64,000 nt of DNA from Gnetum montanum (Eukaryota; Streptophyta; Gnetopsida; Gnetales; Gnetaceae): positions 221,902 through 285,901 of the forward strand of contig MNCI01016409.1 in NCBI GenBank assembly GCA_015680685.1. The letters are read 5' to 3'. A program made the position numbers and the translations under genes. Shown one piece after another: positions 1 through 11,186 of the stretch. Within the stretch, counting starts at the first letter, position 1. Every line of letters starts with the position of its first letter. The notes below the pieces were generated by a model, which ran no database searches, was not told the origin of the DNA, and saw nothing but the letters and a program-made list of their open reading frames with translations.

Positions 1-1140
1 CTCCATTTGCCTCCCTTCTTAGGCACGATCACTAGAGGGCTAACCCATTCACTATCAGCAATGGGGTATATGAACCCAACCTTAAGAAGTTTTTCTATCT
101 CTTCTTTTACTATTTGTTTCAATTTTGGATTCAACTGCCTTTGTGGTTGTTTTCAAGGTTTCATGGAGGGGTTCATGTAAATCCTATGCTAGCATATCCT
201 AGGGTCTATTCCAATTAACTCAAGGTATGACCAGGCAAAGGCTTTTGACCACTTGTTTATCACTTTCAGCAGTCTCTCTTTTTTCTTGGGAACAAGTTTT
301 ACATTGATGATTACCGATTTTCCATTTTCAAGGGTCATATACTCTAGACCAATGGGCAATGGCTTCAAATCAAGGGGCTTTTATTTAAATCTCTTAGGAA
401 TTTCCAACTTTCCCCAGTTGATGTTTTCAAGGCTAAGGTTTGGAAGTTGGCAACGGACTTGCTCAAGTGTGTCTATGCTTCCAATGTAAGCACTAGTTAT
501 TCCCTCAGTTAATTTCATGCATGTTATTGAGTTACTCTTTTGATCAGCCATCAGCCACAGGGTGTCCTCTTGTTGTGTGGCTATTGCATATAGGCACCTT
601 TGTATATTAATTTCTTGTGCACACCGATCACATGCAGGCAATGCTAAACTTCACAGAACCCATAATTTTTTGTACGCAATGGCACCCTGTGTCACTGTAT
701 GCAATGCATGGAATTTTCTTCTTCTCAATCTTTCCAAAAGGGTTCTTCTTGGATATTTCCAAGGAAAGATCATGGATTCCTAGGTGTGCATCTATAGTGC
801 TCAGCCATGCTCTTCCCATTATTATTGGGAAGTCCCCCTTACCATTGTTTACTTATATCACTAGGAAATCAGCTAGATATGACCAACCATTCACAGTGGT
901 AACGATGCCTCCACCAGTCCCAAAGGGACAGTGATAGACTGGTCAACCAGCTCTAGTCGAATATTACTCTTCCTTAGTGGAGGCAGGTTCCATACTTTGT
1001 ACATCTTCTATGATATTAAGTTGACTCCAGAACCTGAGTCCAGAAGAGCTTTACATGGTTTATTCCCAGCAACTTGGAGGTAGATTAGAGGACTTCCAGG
1101 ATAAGAGAGTTTCCTGGGAAGGTGGCCCACCTTGATCTAG
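1..1140 (-). pseudogene. A1 element: protease and start of reverse transcriptase (Athila-like pol fragment)
   Basis: Read on the minus strand, this is the front of a Ty3/gypsy pol. The aspartic protease active-site block LLDSGSGVNLI lies near 1020-1070, in a DSG rather than DTG form. It is followed by a block FPIIMGRAWLSTIDA near 780-830, also found in A5 at 47880. At the window edge (1-100) is the RT entry block KLLKVGFIYP...SEWVSPL, so the RT palm and everything downstream lie outside to the left. Stops and frameshifts break the frame, for example near 180 and 960. The linker between protease and RT is long and poorly conserved. It belongs with the gag to its right and the 5' LTR at 3848-4775. 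Family placement (Athila-like) rests on the tRNA-Asp PBS and on the FIDDFS-type RT motif of copy A5. Confidence 0.85.
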
Positions 1141-3735
1141 TCAGTGATGGTATGTGTTAACATAACCGTGTGTGTTGAGCTCTATTTTTCGTTTGAAGGA
1201 GGCCCCAAAACTTTATTTGGTACGAAGGTGTTTAGATGTTCAACCGCTTGTGATGGTGAGGGCTTAGTTGGATTTTTGGTTTTGAAGAAGGGTCTTTTCA
1301 GCATAAGATTGTCAGAACCAACTATGGTTTGAGAATTTGAAGCCCTCATGACATTGGGTTGTTGTGGTTGAGTGGGGAATACCCCTTGCATTGTTGGAGC
1401 AGGTGGTAGTGGAGCTATCGGTGTAAGAGTCGCAGGTGGATTTGGAGGATGGTATGCATGTGGTGTGTCTCTCCTAGGAGAAGGAGTCCTATAGTACTCC
1501 TAAGCTTGGTAGTGACATTGTGGGGTAACGTGACCAACAGAGTCACTTGGAGAGATTGGCTACTGCATGTAGTAGCCATATGGATCCGATTGCCAGTAAG
1601 GGTATTGTTGCCTTGGCGGTGGCATCCCCCATGACTGTGGGTATTTCCATAGCTGGTGTTGCTCCATAGGTTGTGGTGGATTTCCACTTGGATAATACAT
1701 TAACATTTGGTGGAACTACCTCAGGTTACCTTGGGGATAAGGTAACCTTTAGGGTGTTTTCCGTTTGTTAAGTCTTGGGTTGAGTGCATACAGCCCAAAC
1801 TCTTGCATATGTGAGATTATTGGGCAACATCCCTTAGCATGTTCATACTGACATATCTCACATCCATCGTCATCATCTGTATTGGAATCCACAACCTCTT
1901 CGGTGATAGTCATTTTACCCTTACCTTTGTTACGTGCATAGTCCAAATCCCTCTTCTTTTTCTTATCATGGTCACTACTTCGCTCCTTAGACTCCTCTAT
2001 GATTTTTAAAACAGTTTCAAATCTACTATCTAAGGAGTCCCACATTTGATCTACCTTAGCCAACACTTCTATTGTTAATTTCTAAAGTGGAAATGTTTTC
2101 CTACTCACCAACTCTTCGAGTGATGATTCATCCTCCTCCTCATAAAATCTCACTCCCCTCTTTCGGAGAGAAGGATCGTGGTTGTACTCTTCCACGCTTT
2201 CTCTCTTACGTAGCTCTCCTTCTTCCCTAGCTACTTGCTCCAAAAATCTATGAACCTCATGGGACCTAAGTTTAGATAATCTCCCTTGGGCATATGTCCC
2301 AAGGGTTCTCCTGGTTTCATGTCTTAGCCCATCTACGAGATGGCGTAGTTGATCCCATTGTGCATAACCATGGCCCAGGCAACGATGCAGCAATACATAA
2401 TATCGACCCATGGCAGCATCCAAGGGTTCATGATTACCCTGCTTCCATCCTTGGATCTACTTTTGCAAGTTGGACACTCGGGAGTACATTTGATATTTAT
2501 CATTAAACAATTCTAACATCGTACTCCACCTTTGAATAGATTTCGATTCTAAGGACCGGTACTAGCTTTCTGCTTCTTTTATGAGTGTCCTTGGAAACAA
2601 CTTTAACTTTTTCCACTCATTTTCAATGTTCTGCAAGGCGCAGGCATCGTGAAATGCCTGTAAGTAATTCTGCAGATTAGCGTTGTATCCCCCCTCAAAT
2701 TGTGGGATATTATTCATGTCTAGTCTCTTGATCCGGCTATCTTTTTGGTGCCTTGTAGGTACTCTAACGTCCTCCGTAATGTCTAACATGCTTCGAGTTG
2801 CAAGTAGGGGTTTGTCATGGTCATTTCTTTCATGGCTTCTGTGATGTCTACGTGGTTCCCTACTTTCCCTTCTTCCATGCCTTGATTCCCTAGAGTACCC
2901 TCGTCCTCGCTCTCGACTCTCTCATCAAGGTCTCTCATTTTGCTTATCCTTCTCCTCACAGTTAGGTTCCTTATGACTACATCCTGATGTTGAAGGAGAG
3001 GGTGAATGTGATGATGAAGGGGAAGAGGAAGAAGAACCATCACCATGATGATGTTTCCTACCTTCCCTTCAATGATCTCGACCCTGATCGTGATGATGAT
3101 CAGAATGCTTACCCTTATCTTGTGTTTGTGTTCCCTCATTGAACACTTGGTGTTCATGGGAATTAGAACCAGGGTTGTGGATCATGGAGCAAAGGTTCTA
3201 ATACACCACCTCCTCACTATCGTTAGGAGGTGGAACATCATTTTGTGGAGAACCTATTGAAATAGGTTCACCACCCATAATTTCTCTTATAATGAGCGAA
3301 GCATTATGGGGTCCTTTTCCCTTCAACGATGTGTGGTAACTCTCCTATCATGAGTCCCGTTGACGTTGCGCTTCTGTGGGATGGTAGTCCCTTGCGTTAT
3401 AATCACATGCAATGTACTCAGCGTATAATTGCGACATGCCTATTCATGCAAGGGCATGAAGGAGCATGTTGGGGGTGGCTCTGTCTGGAGGCAACACTAT
3501 GTTACCCTCCAAGTCTCTCCAATGCAGTTGTTTTTTTTTTATGGAAGACAAGGTAAATTCGGGTATATATTCATCATGATGAGTATATACCACACTAAAT
3601 TGTTGAGGAACTGGTAGATTTTGGTTATGTATGTCGTACCGCCAACTATCTCTAGTGTTGGTCCTAGGCGATGAAGTGCTTTTGTATGGAGAAGAAGACA
3701 TTTTTATCTTATTCAGTGTGCTATTTACCATTATA
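1141..3735 (-). pseudogene. A1 element: gag polyprotein (decayed)
   Basis: This is the capsid/nucleocapsid precursor of the retrotransposon, the structural protein of its cytoplasmic particle. In minus-strand order: an N-terminal part with YTHHDEYIPEFTL and WRDLEGNIVLPP (about 3640-3480); a Ser/His-rich low-complexity stretch (about 3050-2990); the capsid core MNNIPQFEGGYNANLQNYL (about 2730-2670) with FHDACALQNIENEWKKLKLF; then YAQWDQLRHLVDGLRHETRRTL (about 2360-2290); a charged helix-rich part; and a cysteine cluster CEICQYEHAKGCC (about 1865-1825), which may act like a zinc knuckle. A Pro/Gln/Tyr-rich tail (about 1700-1380) leads into the protease. Several stops and frame changes interrupt it. 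The same block order is seen in A2, A4 and A5, which supports gag identity, although similarity to any named gag family is inferred. Confidence 0.8.
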
Positions 3736-3828
3736 TTATATTTTCATTTGATCAACCCTAAGGGTTCATTTTAGCTCCCAACGATGTAAATGATTTCCTA
3801 TGTTCTATGTAGCGCACAAACAACTAAG

Positions 3829-3846
3829 TCCCCAGCAACGGTGCCA
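3829..3846 (-). other. A1 primer-binding site (tRNA-Asp type)
   Basis: The reverse complement reads TGGCACCGTTGCTGGGGA, close to TGGCGCCGTTGCCGGGGA, the complement of the plant tRNA-Asp 3' end used by Athila elements. It lies one base inside the LTR boundary at 3848 and sets the element's orientation as minus. Confidence 0.85.
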
Positions 3847-3847
3847 A

Positions 3848-4122
3848 TGTTGAGTGGCGAAGTACCCCTGCACTCAACCGTACGAATACGAGCATTACAC
3901 ATGTGATCCAATCAAACTCCAAGGACTAAGTGCTTACACACCTTATGGAACACTTAAGGTTAGTCAATCGTTGTCCCCCAGAAATGGTGCCAATGATGAG
4001 TGGCGAGGTACCCCTACACTCAACCATACGAATACAAGCATTACAAGCGCGATCTAGTTGAACTCCAAGGACTAAGTTCTTACATGCCTTATGGAACACT
4101 TAAGGTTAATCAATCATTGTCC
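3848..4122. repeat. Tandem duplication of LTR end plus PBS, period 146 bp
   Basis: Bases 3848-3975 and 3994-4122 are two copies of the inner LTR end, differing at roughly one base in seven. The sequence between them (about 3972-3993) is a second, degenerate PBS (gtcccccagaaatggtgccaa). The junction lies at a shared gtcc, so the unit appears to be LTR end followed by PBS, repeated head to tail. Confidence 0.85.
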
Positions 4123-4775
4123 TCCAAAACTTGCTTGTATTGTCATGATTGTATGGTTAAGTATGAGGTATATGATTTTTATGTCTTTTATCTTTTTATC
4201 ACCTATGCTAAGAGAGGAAAGGGTGAAGAGACTAAGTAACTAACTTTCACTAACTAAGCTTTAATTGTCCTAGCATCAGTATCCTTTCCCACTTACCGTA
4301 CACACCCTGAACTAGTGCAACGCTACTGGGATTACCAAACGCTATTCGTTACTAGGTTACCAAGCGTAGCACACATGCTCGAAGTGATCGTATTGAATGC
4401 ACTTAACTAGGAGAATTGAGGGTTGAGAGAGATTAATTATCTAAGAAAGCATTTAAGCATTTAACATTAATTAAATCCTAATTAGCTTAGTCCATGCACT
4501 GCAAGGTTTATCAGAAAGTTCGTCTTTATTTCCATACACAAATGTGTGCTCAGGTACAATTTGCTCAAATAAAGATCCATTCACTTTGAGACTCCTACTA
4601 TGGGCACATGGAAATTATTCTATCTCTGGAATGGTAAAACTGCCAGATTTTGGCTAAGAGTCTAGATCTAGATGAGGAAACAAGGGAAAGACACCTCTTA
4701 TTTATAGAACTGGCGACGGACTGCGATATTGCGTACGCGATATCACAGGGGCCAACGCGATATCGCAGCTCATCA
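3848..4775 (-). mobile_element. A1 5' LTR, with duplicated inner end
   Basis: On the plus strand the LTR runs from TGTTGAGTGG (a mutated TGATGAGTGG) to GCTCATCA at 4775. The first 128 bp are present twice (see the tandem duplication entry), so the normal LTR would be 3994-4775. Its U3 end (4710-4770) is built from GCGATAT/GATATCGC words. Right of 4775 the sequence changes orientation to the A3 spacer. This fits insertion of A1 into A3, with the expected target duplicate ACATG (4776-4780). The left copy of that duplicate should lie outside the window. Confidence 0.8.
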
Positions 4776-4799
4776 ACATGATAGGTTGAAACCTGCTTT

Positions 4800-4818
4800 G
4801 GGGAGGACCCACTTGCAT
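4800..4818 (+). promoter_or_regulatory. Conserved spacer motif GGGGAGGACCCACTTGCAT (A3 copy)
   Basis: This 19-base word is identical in A3, A5 (52222-52240) and A4 (17952-17970, minus), with two changes in A6 (15630-15648). Flanking spacer has diverged much more. Function is unknown. A purine-rich internal priming tract or an RNA signal are possibilities. Confidence 0.6.
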
Positions 4819-5205
4819 GACTTTTGTAATTTGTACTTGTTGCACATCACCACATCATTTTATACCCTCCAAGTATTACATTGATGAATCTATTCATTCC
4901 TCTGTCATTAGTTAGACCAAAAGTTCCTTAGGACCACTACATGTCCTTTTTCCTCACCCTTTTCAAAGAACTTCATTATATAATTCCACTTTGTTACCTT
5001 TTTGGTGCCTTAATATCCACTTGACATCATCCTAGACCTTTTAAATCTACCTCAAATCCTTCATTTGTGGATGTTGAAACTCAAAAAATCATCAATTTAC
5101 TAAGTATCCTATTTTGCATCGGACACAATATCAGGTACCCAGTATCAGATCTGACGTGATATTGGGTCCACAAAACATATATATATATGGTCACCACCAT
5201 GCACA

Positions 5206-5241
5206 CCCCCCCCCCCCCCCCCCACCCCCCCCCCCCCCCCC
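5206..5241. repeat. Poly-C tract with one A
   Basis: There are 18 C, one A and 17 C in a row, just after an (AT)n run and a CAC-rich stretch. It is an isolated low-complexity expansion in AT-rich spacer, and the exact length may be a sequencing estimate. Confidence 0.9.
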
Positions 5242-5723
5242 TCCCTTGCACGCACATAGAAGTCATTTTCAACTGTTGATGCGAGGGGAGTTGTTACAAT
5301 TTTCTTCCATGATTTTTCACCCTTTGAGAGTCTAACATTCAACCATTAATATCTTACTCATTAACACTCTAATTTCCCTTCTGATCGAACCTACTTAAAC
5401 CTAGAGTGTTTAACTTAGTTGTGGGGGAGGGGTATGGTAAAATTTGTGCATAAATTTTTCAATATTTGTTTTCACCCAAAGGATATCATAGGGGTAAGTC
5501 CTATTGAAAAATGTTAAAAACTCATGCCAAAATAATTTTCTTCCTTCACCCAAATCATTTAAATTATTGTTGAAGTCACTTGAGCAAATTAGGCCCAACA
5601 TTAAAACTTTTAGGGGAATTTCCTTGAAAAATTTCTAACTATGAAATTACACTAAGCAAGAATTCAACATTTATTAAAGGCAATGAGTAAGGTATGAGAT
5701 AATTAAACTTTGTTAAATGACTT

Positions 5724-5753
5724 TACTAACAATCAATCTTGGTGTGATTACAG
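5724..5753 (+). promoter_or_regulatory. Branch point and 3' splice site before A3 ORF3
   Basis: TACTAAC at 5724-5730, a consensus branch-point sequence, lies 21 bases before GATTACAG, which abuts ATG at 5754. The same layout (CTAAY, then 15-30 bases, then GATTRYAG directly before the ORF) appears in A4 (17589-17620 minus), A5 (53013-53041) and A7 (27352-27385 minus). ORF3 is therefore probably translated from a spliced RNA. The donor is not identified. Confidence 0.65.
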
Positions 5754-8554
5754 ATGACCCCTAAACAAGGACAACAAGGAGAACCTTCTCAAAGTGCAAC
5801 CAAATGCCCGAGGAGAGGTAGAGGCCAAGGACTTCCCATGGAACATGCAAAATAGGAGGCACAATCATTTAGCATCCACCGAGAAACCTTGTTACTACAT
5901 AATCTGGTCAAGCAGAAGGTAGAGAAGGTAGGGCACTTGAACAAGGACAACATCTCACGTTGTCCCCAGAATGCATTCAAGCTATTCAAGAAAGGTCCAC
6001 ATCCGCTGCAATGATCATGGAACTTAATTTTGGGCCTTTTACCGAATTCACCCTTGAACCTATCAAAGATCAACTCAAGGGATCTCCACTATGACCTATC
6101 CTCTCAGAAAGTGGAGAATGATATTTGGGGAAAACTTATTAATTTTTGCATAATAAAGAGAAATGCACCACCATCGACATTGGTGAAATCTCAGTTGATT
6201 TCTCCATTAAGGCCATTGCGGAAGTTTTGAATCTTCCAAATATAGGGCCCAAAGTTGCTCATCTATCCACTCGCTTCAATGCAAATGCAAGAAAAGTATC
6301 ATTAAAGAGGACATACAACAAAGAAGATAAAACATATGGAGAACTCACCCTTGAAGAGAGAATTTACTTCAAAATTGGCACCTATCACATCTTCCCAATG
6401 AAGGGGCTAAACAGGATCTCTACCTATGTGGCTAGAGGAAGCACAGTCTTGATAGGCAAGGTTGATGCCAATTTGCCCCATTTACATCTAACAAAAATAT
6501 TGAGGTAGTTCGAAGAACACAAGATAGGAAATTTTGCATTGCCTTTTCCATATCTAATCAAGAAACTATGCCATCATGCTAGAATTCTAGGGTACACTAA
6601 TGATGTCCTCAAAAAGGCTCAAAATGCTTCATATGTTGAATTACTAAAGCCACCAACACCAAGAAAAGATGTTGGTGAGACACTAGAGCTTGAACAAGAG
6701 CAAATGGTTGGGCCCACTACACCTCAAACAATATGGCCTAGCCAACTTCCAAACATGAATCTTAGCCAACAACAAGAAGCAGGGCCTAGCACATAGCCTA
6801 TGGGCCAATAGGACCAACCGCTACCACCGTTGCAAGATTACCAACTATCGATGAACCATCTTAGGTCCATCACAAAAATAGTCAATTGGGGAAGTTGGAT
6901 GAGGCCAATCTCTTCAAGGTGATCGATGATGCCATATAGCCTACCATATTAATCGATCCTGCAAGGGGCAAGGTCTCAATACAAATAGGAGGAGGGGAGT
7001 CACATTGGTCATAACAGATTTCTAGGAATGCTACATCATTCCAAGTACAATTGGAAACTGGTGAAGGCACCACAGTGATGGTCATGCAACACCAATGTGC
7101 CGCAAGAGTAGCAGAAGTGATTATGAACCATATCAAAGAGTCATTTAACGTCCCTATTGTGTCATCGATAGATCTCATAGGAGCACGTGATGCTCAAGTT
7201 CTACCCAATACCTCAATGACTCCTGTAAAACATGAGGATGCTCTAGATTGTTTGCTACAAATAGGACAAGTAATGATGTCCTTGTTTGACATCCTCCAAG
7301 ATGTCACAGTGGCATAATTAGACCTCATTTCCACTAAGGGAAAGCTGGCTATGGCTAAGGTTAGGGTCAAACACACAGAAGATGAGTTGAGAAGACTCTA
7401 AGAGAAGTTTGTTGCCCTACAAGCTGAATGGTGAGATCCATTCCAACTTATTCCAACCGATCAACTAGAATCATTTAGGATAGAGTGACTAAATAAATTA
7501 TTAAAGGAGAATAAAAAGGTGGCAATGGGAGAGGAGAAGGTTGATTGGGATGCTTAAAAAGCATAGCCTCATACATACATACATGCAAAAGCACTCAAGG
7601 CTTTACAAGAAGAAAATAAACTCCTTGCTGCCAAAAAATATTTAGTTGACAATAGTTGAAAAACAAAAGAATGTTCTTGAGGAAAGTTTTCAGCAAATGC
7701 AAGAACAACTAATAAGAGTCAACCAAGATATAAGTCACTTAGCCAGAGAGAATAGAACCCTCTCAATGGAGTAGGTAGGCACCATCTGTTAGAAGACAAC
7801 CATTGAAATAAGCACATGGCAAAATGAAGCTAAGTGGCATGAAAAATTAAAGGAACATTTTTGAGATTAGGTGGGGATGTATAAGGAGATCATCAAAAAA
7901 GAGATCCATATGGCTAAGACCCACATCAACTCTTTCAATGCTCAAAACACTGACTGGTGGACCATATTAGACACTTACACCTTAGTCTACCAAGTAGAAT
8001 TAAAGAGTCGGGAACTACAGATCTAGGATCTCACAGAATATATGGAGTTGGAAAACCTACGATATGCCAACTTGGCCATGTTAATAGCAAGATGCCCAAG
8101 GACTGAGCTAGAAAAATAGGTAGCTACCACCTATGCCAAATATGAAATAGATTTTGTTGAATACAAAAAGAGGTTGTAGAAATTGGAGGTAACAAATTCT
8201 AAACTAGAGCTGGTAAAAGCTAGCTACCAAGGTTAAAAGGATGTTGCAGTAGACTTGGCTCAATGGCTTATAGACTATTAGGAATGCAGAGACAAAGCCA
8301 AAGCCTATGAGGAGGAGAGATGGCTATTTGCGGCATGGTACGTCAGAGCTAATTAGATGTTTCCACAACTGCCATGTCCATGGGAGGTTCCAACTCCATC
8401 AAACATTGGAACATCAGCATGGACGATACATGATCCCTAAATAGAGGAAGAAAAACTTTAGGTGCTCCTTCAGAAGTATCCAATTCCACATCCTAGAGCA
8501 CAGGATAAAGGGAAAAAGCCCATGGAGGAGCCACCACCACCAAGAACCACATGA
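5754..8554 (+). pseudogene. A3 ORF3: plant-retroelement accessory protein (decayed)
   Basis: This is a roughly 930-codon reading frame, now with many stops. It begins MTPKQGQQGEPSQSATKC directly after the splice acceptor and ends in a Pro-rich tail EEPPPPRTT before a stop at 8552. The best-preserved N-terminal part (about 6100-6650) has VDFSIKAIAEVLNLPNIG, YGELTLEERIYFKIGTYHIFP and a following basic region. The rest (about 7050-8450) looks helical and coiled-coil-like, rich in K/E/Q/L. The block pattern resembles the 'putative plant transposon protein' domain reported in extra ORFs of Athila-like elements. That match is from memory. A5 carries a clear homologue (53042-55162), and A7 a short one. 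Function is unknown. It sits where env-like ORFs lie in Athila elements, but I see no signal peptide or transmembrane segment. Confidence 0.65.
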
Positions 8555-8741
8555 GTTCCAAACAATATTGTATTTTGTATTTTGTGTTGGTGTCCCAATT
8601 TTGCATTGTCTAATCCCACACTACAACATGAAATAATCCATAGTCAATTCATAATCCCATACCTATCCACTGTATAATCAAATGAACTTGTTCCTTATTT
8701 TTTTTAACTCAAAGATGAGTTTTTATTCAATCATGGGGGTA

Positions 8742-9595
8742 TGATGAATCACGATTTACCATGCCTCGATATCAGGTACATGATATCAGGTATGCAACAT
8801 TGCAAGCCTGGATATGATATCGTATACATGATATCATAATTCCTATGTCAACCTATAAATATAGCATTTAGGCACATAGTGAAGGAGTCTTTTAGTAAGT
8901 CTTTGGGTTGAGTCTCTTTGTTAGTTTTTAGTTCTTTTTCCAAGTGATGCCTACAATGTGATGCTTATCATTCTATAGAACCTTTGTTTGAGTGTGACGT
9001 ACTTGGACACACACACAATTGGCAATAAAGATCAAGATTACTCCATCATTGCAGCATTCACGTAGCCTTTACTTATTTTAATTGTTAATTATTTATTATT
9101 ATTTTCTTAGTTAATATTTATTTTATTGTCATTTACTATTCTTGTTATTAACATGGAATGAATACATCTTAATCTTGAACATTTTAAATGTAACTACGTG
9201 GTAACCCAGTGGTGTAACAAGTAGTGCTTCAAGTGATGTGTGCTTGGTAACCCCAGAAGTAGTACACAAGGACCAAGATGCATACAGATGATTAAGGACA
9301 AATGCTCATCACATTTAGGCTAGCTTAGATTTTGTTTCCTATTGTTTATTAGCTTGATCAAGTTATTTCTCATTGTCTTTAGGAGTAGCATAGTATTAGA
9401 AATCACATCATCACCTCACTCTGGACTGAACCATATGTGACAAAGCAAATACTAGTCCAAGTGGGAAGATAGTGAACTACAATCAATGTATAACTATCTA
9501 GGTGCCATAACTAGTCCATCCGCGGAGTTCGACTAGATCATGCGTACACACTCGTATTCATATGGTTGAGTGTAGGGGTACCTCAGCACTCATCA
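8742..9595 (+). mobile_element. A3 3' LTR with short polypurine tract at its left
   Basis: The LTR runs TGATGAATCA...GCACTCATCA (854 bp), preceded by ATCATGGGGGTA (8730-8741), a weak polypurine tract. Its U3 (8765-8850) consists of reiterated ATGATATCAGGTA-like words. Its last 100 bp are the reverse complement of the starts of the A1, A2 and A4 LTRs, so A3 is plus-oriented. It abuts the A2 gag frame at 9596, implying insertion into A2. The expected target duplicate is ATCAT (9596-9600). Confidence 0.85.
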
Positions 9596-11165
9596 ATCAT
9601 ATATGCAGATGTTGCATCCATTATCTTTGTTTGTGGTTGAGTCTATAGCCTCACTTTCTTTAGCCATGTTTTCCTTTTCTTCAAAAGTGTTCTTTGCTAT
9701 TTCTTGGTTTTGTATCCTTTGTTTATTATGATCACCTAGCTTATTTTTCATGATCCTCTCCTTGACTATCTCAATAAGAGTTTTGATGTTTTCATATATC
9801 CATTTGGACACCCTATTAAACTTTGCTTCTAATTCATCAATAGACTCCTGTATTGACAAGATTTGTTGTGGCATCACCTTATCAAGATTAGTTTCATTCT
9901 CCTTACCATAGATCTAGACCTCCTTTTATTGAAGGGTTGGATCCCATTGATATTTCTTGACATTCTCTCATTTACATATCTCTTCTTCTTCTTTTGCCAC
10001 ACACGTTATTAGCTCTTTGATCTGATGGGCTTGGAGCTCATATAATCTCCTTAGGGCATACATCCCAAGGGTTTTCCTTGTTTCATTATGAAGCCCATCT
10101 ATGATGTGAAAAAGTTGGCTTTCCTTGAGAAACCATAGCTTGGGCATCTATTCAGTAAGACATAGTATCTATCTAAGGTCATGTCCAAAGGTTCATGTTA
10201 TTCTTGCTTCCACTCTTGGATCTGTCTCCTCAAATTGGACACCCTCACATAGGTTTGGTATTTCTCATTGATATGTTCTAGCATTATAGACCATTGTCAA
10301 ATTAAATTTGGTCTCAATGATCTATACCACACTTCGACTCTATCAATTAGTGTTCTAGGAAAGAGCTTAAGCTTTTTCCATCCACTTTCAATGTTATAGT
10401 AAGCACAATCATCATGAAAGGCTTGTAAATGATGTTATGGATCCAAATCATAGCCTCCTACAAATTTAGGAATATTGTTCATGTCAAGCTTAGGTAGAAA
10501 ACTCTTTTTATGATGCCTTTGAGATATCTTAATGGCCTCTATGATATGCATTAGTCTCTTAGTGGCCAACAGGGGTTCATCGTTATCAAACAAATCATGA
10601 GGGAAATGTTTATCTCTATTCGTTTGATTATGAAGATATTGTCTTTAACCTTTCCCATGGGTTCGATTCCAGTTTTTTGCCTAACCCTATAATGGAGCTC
10701 TATCTATATACCTATGTTCATCTTCATCAAAACTATAAGTTGAGGTGGAAGAGGAAGATGAGGAACTGGAAGAATGGCCATGATGTCTATGGTGTTCCTC
10801 AAGGTTCCTTGATTTACCATTTCTTGGTTTCAAGGAGGTCTTAGGCCTTAAGGCCTTCCCTAGTTCAGGACCTATGTCATCCCTTCTAAGATTTTCTACC
10901 TTATGTGAATGTAGTCTTTGGGTGTTGTCATGGTGGTCATGATCATAAGAAACCCTTGCATAAGGTTGATCACTCCAATCTTCTTCATCATATATCTCGT
11001 TATTTCTCCAATAAATGTGTTTTCTATATAATGCATTGTCATTTCCGTGTGGGAGAGACATTGTTGTTGGTTTATGGTGTGTGTGATTTAATATATTCTA
11101 AAAGATATCTCATTAATACCTTTACAATTATTGTGTATGATATAACTAATCTAGATAACTAGCAC
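9596..11165 (-). pseudogene. A2 element: gag polyprotein (N-terminal two thirds, decayed)
   Basis: On the minus strand this repeats the A1/A5 gag layout. It has MSLPHGNDNALYRKHIYWRNN near 11060 and a His/Ser-rich run HHGHSSSSSSSSS with an acidic tail (about 10790-10700). The capsid core follows near 10510-10340, then the GLHNETRKTLG-type block near 10100-10050. A helical region (9877-9650) precedes a C-x-x-C cluster DNGCNICIYD at 9600. The frame stops exactly where the A3 LTR begins. The remainder of A2 (gag tail, pol, 3' LTR) should lie beyond the left edge of the window, on the far side of A3. Confidence 0.75.
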
Positions 11166-11185
11166 CATCCCTGGCAATGGTGCCA
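11166..11185 (-). other. A2 primer-binding site
   Basis: The reverse complement reads TGGCACCATTGCCAGGGATG, the tRNA-Asp-type PBS with a few changes, next to the LTR edge at 11187. Confidence 0.8.
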
Positions 11186-11186
11186 A

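Larger units (their letters stand above)
4776..5753 (+). other. A3 element: noncoding spacer upstream of ORF3
   Basis: This is AT-rich noncoding sequence corresponding to the second half of the pol-to-ORF3 spacer of A5 (51240-53041) and A6. It starts mid-spacer because A1 is inserted at 4775. It contains the conserved GGGGAGGACCCACTTGCAT motif, a C-tract, an (AT)n stretch near 5176-5188 and a short piece (about 5106-5170) with the GATATC-like words of an A-type LTR. It ends in a splice acceptor. No ORF here has support. Confidence 0.65.

Noticed and set aside
5106-5170. Separate LTR fragment with GATATC words
   Set aside because: Too short, with no edge or duplicate; mentioned only within the A3 spacer.
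5081-5342. Gly/Pro-rich ORFs on both strands
   Set aside because: They are created by the poly-C tract.
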